Assembly: GCA_031259225.1 (NCBI GenBank)
Contig: JAIRLT010000035.1
Span: forward strand, 1-10,565
Length of the DNA: 10,565 nucleotides
Direction: 5' to 3'
Origin: Prevotellaceae bacterium
GTDB lineage: Bacteria > Bacteroidota > Bacteroidia > Bacteroidales > UBA932
The notes below the pieces were generated by a model, which was not told the DNA's origin, searched no databases, and saw only the letters and a program-made list of their open reading frames with translations. Positions 4,538 to 10,565 of this stretch are shown one piece after another. Position numbers and translations under genes: made by a program. Within the stretch, counting starts at the first letter, position 1, and the number at the start of each line of letters is the position of its first letter.

Positions 4538-7500
4538 TTACTTAGTCCATACTTCTACGCGGTTATTTTCTTTACGTGTAGAAATTACGCTGCTATTCTT
4601 TAAATTTGCAGGAGTGTGCTTGTATGATGTACTAATTTGCCGCAAAACGCCATCTGTTTTCAAACGAGAGATGATAGTATTCATGCGGCGATGGGCAAGA
4701 CGGCTGTTATAGCCTTCACCCCCTACTTCGTCGGTATAACCGACCAACTCTATCTGTTCCGAAGACTTCAGCGAGGATACAATATCTTGTATCTTGCGGA
4801 TTTCTTCGTCAGAGAGGCTTGCCCTATCCAAACTAAAGTAAATAGTCAACACTAACCGTTTGGGCTTTTGCGACGAAGTTGCCAATTTTGTATCTTTCTG
4901 TTTCAATGTAACAGCCGATGCCAGTTGCTTACCTGCCGCTACTTCGGCTACAAACGGTTCGTACTTCGTATCGGTTATGGAAACCGTATAAGCATTACCC
5001 GCAGGAATGGTTGTCTTGAATTTGCCCTGTGCATCCGTCGTTACTTTTTGTGCCTGTTTCGTTACCACATCCGTAACAATTACCGGAATATTCGCCAATG
5101 GCTTCCTGTTCGCATCCACTACACGACCTTCTATTTTGAGCATTTCTGCAACTGTCGTAGCAGCCGCAGCTTTCAATGCAATCACTGACGGTAATTTTTC
5201 ATCTACTCTTACTTCCGCCAAGTACGGTTCGTACTTCGCATCGGTTATGGAAACCGTATAAGCATTGCCCGCAGGAATGGTTGTCTTGAATTTTCCCTGT
5301 GCATCCGTCGTCACTTTTTGCGATTGTTTTGTTACCGCATCCGTAACGATTACCGGAATATTCGCCAACGACTTATTGTTCGCATCCACTACACGAACTT
5401 CTATTGTCTTGAGCGTTTCTGCAACTGTCGTAGTTGCCGCAGCTTTCAATGCAATCACTGACGGTAGTTTTTCATCTACTCCTACTTCCGCCAAGTACGG
5501 TTCATATTTCGAATTTTCAACAGCAACCGTATAGGGCGTATTTGCAGGAATAATAACTTTGAAATAGCCGTTCGCATCGGTTTTTACCTGTTGTGTTTTA
5601 TTCGTTGCCGCATCGGTAACGGCTACAATAGCGTCGGCTACCGGTCTATTGTTAGCATTTACATCTACCAAACGTCCGCTCACGGTAGTAACAAACGCCG
5701 TGGATGTTTCCGGTTTCAATGTAATAACCGAAGCTAATTTTTGGTTTGGCGATACTTTCGTGATGGATGGCAGGTAGCCGTCTTCTGCTACCGATAACGT
5801 ATAAGGATGCGCAGAGGGAATTTTTACCGCAAAATATCCGTCGTCGCCGGTTTTTACATCTTGTGATTTTTGTGTAATATCATCCGTAACCTTTACTATG
5901 GCATCAGCAACCGGCTGGTTATTGACATCCAGAACACGCCCTTCCGCAGTTACTAAATTAGGTTGTAACGATACTATAGGCGCTGTATCATCCGTAATAG
6001 CCGTTGTTGCACTGCCCACCGGCGACAATTTAATATATTTGGATACTTTTTGACCGCGACCGTCTGCAATAGGCATTTGTTCGGTATAAGGAACATAGCC
6101 CGATTGATTAACCTGTATTTCATACGCTACACCAGCCGTAAGCGTCGTTTGGAACATACCGGTTTCGTCCGTAGTAATAACTTCTTCTTCGTTCGTCTTC
6201 GCATCTTTTATAATAACCGGCACGTCTTTCAAGGGTTTGTAAGTAATTTCATCCGTCACAAAACCGCGCAGGGCTGCTGGATACTGTACTTTAGGTTCGG
6301 ACGCGGATGGCTCTGCGGATTGCTGTTTACCGTCAGCCGTAAGTGTTGGCGAAACGGTTGCCGGCGGAATGTATCCCGGCATAAGTGTAATGACGTACAA
6401 GTCATGGTCGCCATAGCCGCCGCTACGATTAGAGGACATATACAATTTGTTCCCGTCTTCAGAAATACCGTACACGATGTCGTCGCTGGTTGAATTCACC
6501 GGATAACCCATATTTTCAGGTTTACTCCACTGCGTTCCGTCAAACACTGACTTGTAAATATCAAAACCGCCTATGGTCTGGTAACCTCTGGAACTAAAGT
6601 AAAGAATTTTATTGTTAGGATGCAGCACTACGCCGAATTCATCCAATGCTAAATTGGGTTTCAATCCCAATGCCCTCGGGCGTACTACCCATTGACCTTT
6701 CGGATTGCGCCTTGTTTCAAAAATAGCAGAGCCATTACCGGCAGCATCGTACACATTACGGCTACTGGTCATATATCCACTTGTACCGTTAGCTGTAACA
6801 CTCACCACTGTTTCGTATAAATATTTTTTTTCACCAAACGGATAATCTACATAAAACAAACGTGACACTAACGGGTTACGATTAGCATCTACCAGCGTTA
6901 TCGGTTTGAAAAATTCCTTAATGACCAAATTAAATTTTTGACCGGTGGGAACAGCTTGCGTCCAATTCTTATCTTGGTTGAATGTTACATACAAATCATT
7001 GCCTCCATTATCGTAACGCTGGAATACAATAGCTTTATCTTTTTCCGCAACAATCGGTAAATATTCCGGATGCGGTGTATTCACTGCCTCTCCCATGTTT
7101 TCTACCAATATATCCAACGGTGCGCTGATCATATTTTTGGCATACTTGGCTTGATTGATAAGTAACTTCCATTTATCTATATCATCCAAATCTTTCGTAT
7201 TATTTATGGCTGTTGTGTAAGAATTTATGGCTCCATCAAAATTGCCTTTAATGTGGTAGGCTTGCCCAAGTATATAGTCAATGTTACTAATCTTTTCGTC
7301 GCTAAGCTGATTGGCTTTCTGCAAAAAAGGAATAGCATCATCCACCAAATTGAGGTAAAAATAACATTTCCCAATAGCGTAATTTAACCTTGCATTATCG
7401 GGATTATATTCGTTTACTCGCAGTAAAAGCTCCAAAGCATTACGTATTTTATCAAGCGCAATAGTATTATACCGAATATCGCTAACACGGTTTTTCAGTA

Positions 7501-7675
7501 TTTTCTCACCTTGTTTTAATAATTTATCAGCATCTCGAAGGGAAATCCTAGCTTGAGCCAACAACTGTTCCTTCCCGACAAAATTTTCAGGTGTAAAAGT
7601 TACATTACGGTTTTGAGCAGTGAGGGCTGCACAAATAAACACAAAAAGCAACAAAAACAAAAAGGCTTTTTTCAT
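4538..7675 (-). CDS. PorE-like OmpA-family envelope protein with five CRD repeats
   Basis: Exported, 1045-residue, probably periplasmic or outer-membrane-associated protein that should bind peptidoglycan. The start ATG at 7675 gives a signal peptide (MKKAFLFLLLFVFICAALTAQ); the frame opens 11 residues earlier but those precede it awkwardly. Domains in order: TPR-like helices (about 44-180), a WD40/PD40-type propeller (about 200-435, including LYFSSRGYQTIGGFDIY and LYMSSNRSGGYGDHDLYV), a proline/serine/threonine-rich linker (436-465), five carboxypeptidase-regulatory-like beta domains (466-552, 574-655, 662-745, 755-836, 845-927) and an OmpA C-terminal domain (940-1045) with Asp982 and Arg997 at the peptidoglycan-binding positions. 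TPR, propeller, CRD and OmpA is the order known for PorE of the Porphyromonas type IX secretion system, but as I recall it PorE has one CRD and is a lipoprotein, whereas no good lipobox is seen here (Cys15 follows Ile). A role in secretion is inferred. Confidence 0.82.
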   Translation of the reverse strand: MKKAFLFLLLFVFICAALTAQNRNVTFTPENFVGKEQLLAQARISLRDADKLLKQGEKILKNRVSDIRYNTIALDKIRNALELLLRVNEYNPDNARLNYAIGKCYFYLNLVDDAIPFLQKANQLSDEKISNIDYILGQAYHIKGNFDGAINSYTTAINNTKDLDDIDKWKLLINQAKYAKNMISAPLDILVENMGEAVNTPHPEYLPIVAEKDKAIVFQRYDNGGNDLYVTFNQDKNWTQAVPTGQKFNLVIKEFFKPITLVDANRNPLVSRLFYVDYPFGEKKYLYETVVSVTANGTSGYMTSSRNVYDAAGNGSAIFETRRNPKGQWVVRPRALGLKPNLALDEFGVVLHPNNKILYFSSRGYQTIGGFDIYKSVFDGTQWSKPENMGYPVNSTSDDIVYGISEDGNKLYMSSNRSGGYGDHDLYVITLMPGYIPPATVSPTLTADGKQQSAEPSASEPKVQYPAALRGFVTDEITYKPLKDVPVIIKDAKTNEEEVITTDETGMFQTTLTAGVAYEIQVNQSGYVPYTEQMPIADGRGQKVSKYIKLSPVGSATTAITDDTAPIVSLQPNLVTAEGRVLDVNNQPVADAIVKVTDDITQKSQDVKTGDDGYFAVKIPSAHPYTLSVAEDGYLPSITKVSPNQKLASVITLKPETSTAFVTTVSGRLVDVNANNRPVADAIVAVTDAATNKTQQVKTDANGYFKVIIPANTPYTVAVENSKYEPYLAEVGVDEKLPSVIALKAAATTTVAETLKTIEVRVVDANNKSLANIPVIVTDAVTKQSQKVTTDAQGKFKTTIPAGNAYTVSITDAKYEPYLAEVRVDEKLPSVIALKAAAATTVAEMLKIEGRVVDANRKPLANIPVIVTDVVTKQAQKVTTDAQGKFKTTIPAGNAYTVSITDTKYEPFVAEVAAGKQLASAVTLKQKDTKLATSSQKPKRLVLTIYFSLDRASLSDEEIRKIQDIVSSLKSSEQIELVGYTDEVGGEGYNSRLAHRRMNTIISRLKTDGVLRQISTSYKHTPANLKNSSVISTRKENNRVEVWTK
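4895..5692 (-). repeat. Near-identical tandem CRD-coding repeats
   Basis: This stretch encodes the third to fifth regulatory-like domains (residues 662-927). The step is about 270-273 bases. For example, 5166-5230 and 5439-5503 match with only two differences seen, and 4956-5100 closely matches the stretch 270 bases on. The shared pieces do not cover whole units equally, which suggests recent duplication followed by gene conversion. Domains one and two, further upstream in the gene, are much more divergent. Confidence 0.85.
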
Positions 7676-7709
7676 AAAAAATAATTTTAAAAGAGTATAT
7701 AACACCACG

Positions 7710-7717
7710 CAAAGATA
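7710..7717 (-). promoter_or_regulatory. Promoter -7 box for the PorE-like gene
   Basis: The minus strand reads TATCTTTG, a TAnnTTTG match, about 35 bases before the ATG at 7675 and within the 76-base gap after gltX. A TTTG occurs upstream (7735-7732), but only 14 bases away rather than the usual 19-21. The gene probably has its own promoter, apart from gltX. Confidence 0.55.
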
Positions 7718-7751
7718 TATAAATTTTTTTACAAAATGAAAAAATCGTATT

Positions 7752-9314
7752 CTATTTAACAGACTTTAACAACCCTAATGCATAGCTTATCCTTTCATGG
7801 AATTTCTCGTTCCCCAATAGGGCAATAATATCAAACAAGCCGGGACCTTTGGATGCGCCTACTATACACAATCGCAGGGCATTCATAACAGCTCCCGTTC
7901 CTAAGTTATTGCGTTGGATCCATTCATGCACCGATTTTTCTAATTCTTCTTTGGTGAAAGGAATTGTATTATTTATTAACTCAGCCGCTTGGCGAATAAT
8001 ATCCGGCGTTTCCGGTTTCCAATATTTTTGTACAATTTTTTCGTCAAAATTTTCAGGCGCTACAAAAAAGTAGGAAGATAAATCCCAGAAATTTTCCACA
8101 AATGTAGCGCGCTCTTTAACCAATCCGCATACGGCAGCCACATATGCATCGCTTGCCGTTATGTTCTTTGTCCTTAAAACAGGTTGGTACAATTGCGCCA
8201 ACTCGTCATCCGGCACGGTTTTCAAATATTGTTGATTAAACCACTTTGCTTTTTCGGGATTAAATCGTGCGCCGGATTTAATCACGCGTTCCAGGCGGAA
8301 GCATTCCGTTAATTCCTCTATGGTAAAAATTTCCTGTTCCGTACCGGGGTTCCAACCCAACAATGCCAACATATTCACAAACGCCTGCGGAAAATACCCG
8401 TCTTCGCGGTAACCGCGCGACACTTCGCCATCGGACGCGACCCAACGCAAAGGGAACACCGGAAATCCCAAACGGTCGCCGTCGCGTTTACTCAACTTTC
8501 CTTTGCCGTCGGGCTTAAGCAATAGCGGCAAGTGAGCGAACGCCGGTTGCGTATCGCTCCATCCGAAAGCCTCGTAAAGTAAGTAATGTAGCGGCAAGGA
8601 AGGCAACCACTCTTCACCGCGGATAACGTGCGAAATTTCCATTAAGTAGTCATCTACGATATTTGCCAAATGATAGGTTGGTAATTCATCTATTCGTTTC
8701 CACAATACTTTATCGTCAAGGGTATTGGTGTTTACCAGCACTTCGCCGCGAATTAAATCATACATGCGCACTTCACGGTTTTCAGGTATTTTGAAACGGA
8801 TAACCCAATTATTGTCCGACAGCAAACGCTGTTGTACCGCGTCGGTGGGCATGTTTAACGATGTTTGCAAATTATTGCGCACGCTGTAGTTATAAATGAA
8901 CTGCTGCCCTCCGGCTTCGGTGGTTTTGCGCAATTGGTCTAATGCCTCAGCCGTGTCGAAAGCATAGTATGCATAACCGTTTGCCACTAATTGTTCCGCA
9001 TATTGCCGGTACAGCGGCTTCCGTTGCGACTGGCGGTAAGGCGCATGCGGATTTTGTGCATCGGCGGTTCCGGCGATTTTTCCATCGGGCGCCAAACCTT
9101 CATTGGGCGTGATACCGCACCATTTCAATGCCTCAATAATATATGTTTCGGCGCCGGGGACAAAGCGTCCTGCATCGGTATCTTCAATGCGCAAAATAAA
9201 ATCGCCGCCGTGTTGGCGGGCAAAAAGGTAATTGAACAATGCCGTACGCACACCTCCTATGTGCAACGGTCCCGTAGGGCTTGGTGCAAAACGTACACGG
9301 ATTTTTCTATTCAT
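7752..9314 (-). CDS. gltX: Glutamate-tRNA ligase
   Basis: Class I aminoacyl-tRNA synthetase that attaches glutamate to tRNA-Glu using ATP, in the cytoplasm. The ATG at 9314 gives 520 residues opening MNRKIRVRFAPSPTGPLHIGG; an ATG at 9329 would add only five residues. The ATP-binding HIGH motif appears as HIGG (18-21) and the KMSKS loop as KLSKR (273-277), both usual variants for this enzyme. The segment LGFPVFPLRWVASDGEVSRGYREDGYFP after KLSKR is of the kind I recall from Bacteroidota enzymes. The C-terminal half is the helical anticodon-binding region. From sequence alone it cannot be said whether it also charges tRNA-Gln; no gatCAB or glnS is in view. It lies 95 bases after the four-helix-bundle gene, with a heptamer array between them, and no promoter of its own was recognised. 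Confidence 0.95.
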   Translation of the reverse strand: MNRKIRVRFAPSPTGPLHIGGVRTALFNYLFARQHGGDFILRIEDTDAGRFVPGAETYIIEALKWCGITPNEGLAPDGKIAGTADAQNPHAPYRQSQRKPLYRQYAEQLVANGYAYYAFDTAEALDQLRKTTEAGGQQFIYNYSVRNNLQTSLNMPTDAVQQRLLSDNNWVIRFKIPENREVRMYDLIRGEVLVNTNTLDDKVLWKRIDELPTYHLANIVDDYLMEISHVIRGEEWLPSLPLHYLLYEAFGWSDTQPAFAHLPLLLKPDGKGKLSKRDGDRLGFPVFPLRWVASDGEVSRGYREDGYFPQAFVNMLALLGWNPGTEQEIFTIEELTECFRLERVIKSGARFNPEKAKWFNQQYLKTVPDDELAQLYQPVLRTKNITASDAYVAAVCGLVKERATFVENFWDLSSYFFVAPENFDEKIVQKYWKPETPDIIRQAAELINNTIPFTKEELEKSVHEWIQRNNLGTGAVMNALRLCIVGASKGPGLFDIIALLGNEKFHERISYALGLLKSVK

Positions 9315-9347
9315 CTTTATTTCTTTCAATAGTTTTAGTTAATTAAG

Positions 9348-9382
9348 TAAGCAGTGGGCAGTAAGCAGCGGACAGCGGATAG
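9348..9382. repeat. Heptamer array downstream of the four-helix gene
   Basis: Five 7-base units: TAAGCAG, TGGGCAG, TAAGCAG, CGGACAG, CGGATAG. It lies between gltX and the four-helix-bundle gene. Bases 9350-9368 can pair with 9815-9833 over 19 positions with one G-T mismatch, so this array and the one at 9807-9843 form inverted repeats around the gene. Confidence 0.85.
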
Positions 9383-9409
9383 GATTATTAAATGCATAGA
9401 CATAAGTTG

Positions 9410-9787
9410 TTAAATTTTTACGCCAAATTTTTCGGGATTTTTTATCATAGCGCCAATAAGTCGCCCTACTTCTTCGTACGCTTGTTCCAATTGTAAAACT
9501 ATTTCTCCTGTAATGTATTTGCAATCTTTTGCAAAATTTATCCAAACTATTGTTTCACTACATTCGCCATCACTATCTGTTAATTTTGATATATAATATT
9601 TCGGATATAATCGTTTTCGATAAGCTTCTGCAATATTTGCACAAACTGAACGTGACGAACGTCGCATTTGGTCTATTAAGGAATATTTCTCTTCTCGTGG
9701 AAAAGTTTTAGATAGTTCAAAAATTTGCATCGCTAACTTATATGCTTTTTGAAAAACTATCAAATCTTTAAAATTTCTACTATCCAT
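9410..9787 (-). CDS. Four-helix bundle protein (23S rRNA intervening-sequence family)
   Basis: Small basic all-helical protein of 125 residues, the normal length for the family first noted in open frames within 23S rRNA intervening sequences of Leptospira and Coxiella. It is structurally related to Avd, the accessory protein of diversity-generating retroelements. The hallmarks are FKDLIVFQKAYKLAMQIFELSKTFP at the start (6-30) and EKYSLIDQMRRSSRSVCANIAEAYRKR (33-59). Its biochemical role is unknown; nucleic-acid binding is likely from Avd. No rRNA gene, reverse transcriptase or template/variable repeat is in this window. The gene is visibly more AT-rich than thrC or the MBL gene beside it and is bracketed by inverted heptamer arrays (9348-9382 and 9807-9843), which suggests insertion as a unit. 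No promoter was recognised. Confidence 0.92.
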   Translation of the reverse strand: MDSRNFKDLIVFQKAYKLAMQIFELSKTFPREEKYSLIDQMRRSSRSVCANIAEAYRKRLYPKYYISKLTDSDGECSETIVWINFAKDCKYITGEIVLQLEQAYEEVGRLIGAMIKNPEKFGVKI

Positions 9788-9806
9788 AATCTATCATTCA
9801 ATTATT

Positions 9807-9843
9807 ACTGCCAACTGCTTACTGCCTACTGCTACTGCCTACT
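9807..9843. repeat. Heptamer array upstream of the four-helix gene
   Basis: Units ACTGCCA, ACTGCTT, ACTGCCT, ACTGCT (one base short), ACTGCCT and ACT. On the minus strand this is the AGGCAGT/AAGCAGT series, the same family as 9348-9382 but inverted. The array contains the stop codon of the MBL-fold gene (CTA at 9839-9841) and ends 20 bases before the four-helix start at 9787. Confidence 0.87.
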
Positions 9844-10561
9844 TCACCTCTATTCTCTGCAATGCCTTACTTAATGCCGCCTTGTCCACTTCAAAATAAT
9901 GGTAAGGATAAAGTATTTTCGGTTGGATTTGTTTCGCCGCCTCAATAAACTGTTCGTCGCTCATGGTATAAGGCAAATTCTTTGGAAGGAAAGCTATATC
10001 GGGCGATATAATGGTTTTCATTTCGGGAATAAACTCGGTATCGCCGGCAATATACACACGAAACCCGCCAATATCTAAAATATATCCATTGCCGTTGCCT
10101 TCCGGGTGGAAAGGCGCGCCGTCCGGACGTTTCTGTACAATATTGTATGCCGGCACAGCAGCAATTTCAATAGCATTCCATGTTGTTTTACCACCGTTTC
10201 CCAGCGCTTCCACTCCTTTCAGTTCTGTTGCTACAAGCGGCGTGCTGATGATTTTTGTTTCCGGCGTTACAATTTTCGCCAGTTCTTTTTTATCCAAATG
10301 GTCGTAATGCTCATGGGTGATTAACACCAAACCGGCTTCCGGGAAGCCGCTGAAATCGGCGACTTCGCCGTAAGGATCAACATAAATATTTTGACCGTTC
10401 AGTTGCAAAAGCAACGAAGCATGCCCAAGGTGCGTAACCAGTAATGCTCCTTGCGGCGTAACATAGCGGTCGGGTTGCGGGAGTTGTGCCATAGCGGTAA
10501 GCGTTGTTAAGGTGAGAAATAAAAGGATGTACAAGTATTTCACTGTTCCGTATTTTTTCAC
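9839..10561 (-). CDS. Exported MBL-fold metal-dependent hydrolase
   Basis: Metallo-beta-lactamase-fold protein of the UlaG/YtkL-like group, with a predicted signal peptide (about residues 1-25, ending LTAMA before Gln26), so probably periplasmic. The metal-binding motif THEHYDHLD gives His83, His85, Asp87 and His88; Asp174 in AGDTE and His221 in YPYHYF complete the usual ligand set. GHASLLLQLNGQNIYVDPYG (46-65) is the common N-terminal strand pattern of this group. The substrate cannot be told. The 240 residues appear complete, but the first codon at 10561 is GTG and lies five bases from the window edge, so an upstream ATG outside the window cannot be excluded; GTG at residue 7 is another option. 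The stop codon sits within the heptamer array. Confidence 0.87.
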   Translation of the reverse strand: MKKYGTVKYLYILLFLTLTTLTAMAQLPQPDRYVTPQGALLVTHLGHASLLLQLNGQNIYVDPYGEVADFSGFPEAGLVLITHEHYDHLDKKELAKIVTPETKIISTPLVATELKGVEALGNGGKTTWNAIEIAAVPAYNIVQKRPDGAPFHPEGNGNGYILDIGGFRVYIAGDTEFIPEMKTIISPDIAFLPKNLPYTMSDEQFIEAAKQIQPKILYPYHYFEVDKAALSKALQRIEVK

Positions 10562-10565
10562 AAAA

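Noticed and set aside
6050..6493. A 147-residue + strand open frame
   Set aside because: It is antisense to the PorE-like gene, rich in Arg, Cys and Phe, with no recognisable family; it is a shadow of the real coding frame.
9339..9545. A 68-residue minus-strand open frame
   Set aside because: It overlaps the four-helix-bundle gene in another frame and ends in translated heptamer repeat.
9348..9843. Diversity-generating retroelement built on the Avd-like protein
   Set aside because: No reverse transcriptase and no template/variable repeat pair with adenine-specific changes can be seen; only the four-helix-bundle family link exists.

Overview
The window looks like chromosomal DNA from a member of the Bacteroidota, most likely the order Bacteroidales. 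This rests on three things. First, there are several promoter boxes of the Bacteroidota type (TAnnTTTG, one with a TTTG about 20 bases upstream). Second, the gene run SUI1-like factor / DUF4271 membrane protein / hemD / rnpA / yidD fits an order I recall from that phylum. Third, there is a large envelope protein with TPR, propeller, carboxypeptidase-regulatory and OmpA-like domains, a build close to PorE of the type IX secretion system. The species cannot be named from the sequence alone.

Layout, left to right. Positions 1-428 hold no convincing gene. They carry a composite block of short tandem repeats and GC-rich palindromes (47-280), then a clear promoter (337-368). thrC (threonine synthase) is on the + strand at 429-1721. 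It converges, across a small heptamer array, on a minus-strand cluster that reads SUI1-like factor, DUF4271 protein, hemD, rnpA and yidD (4300 down to 1763). A second repeat block (4362-4488) runs straight into a strong hairpin terminator (4491-4518). That terminator ends a 1045-residue PorE-like OmpA-family gene (4538-7675, minus). Next come gltX (glutamate-tRNA ligase), a small four-helix-bundle gene of the 23S rRNA intervening-sequence/Avd-like family, and an exported metallo-beta-lactamase-fold protein, all on the minus strand.

The genes are mostly housekeeping: amino-acid and haem synthesis, tRNA processing and charging, membrane-protein insertion and envelope anchoring. They form no single pathway.

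The unusual layer lies between the genes. Six array families with different sequences are present; five have an exact or nearly exact 7-base period and one has a 17-base (9+8) unit. They are often joined by GC-rich palindromic nodes around GCTGGCGCGCCAGC. One module (17-mer array, palindrome, heptamer array) occurs in inverted orientation on both sides of the thrC-to-SUI1 block. Another heptamer family flanks the four-helix-bundle gene as inverted repeats. These are the best candidates for a little-described system; what they do is inference only.
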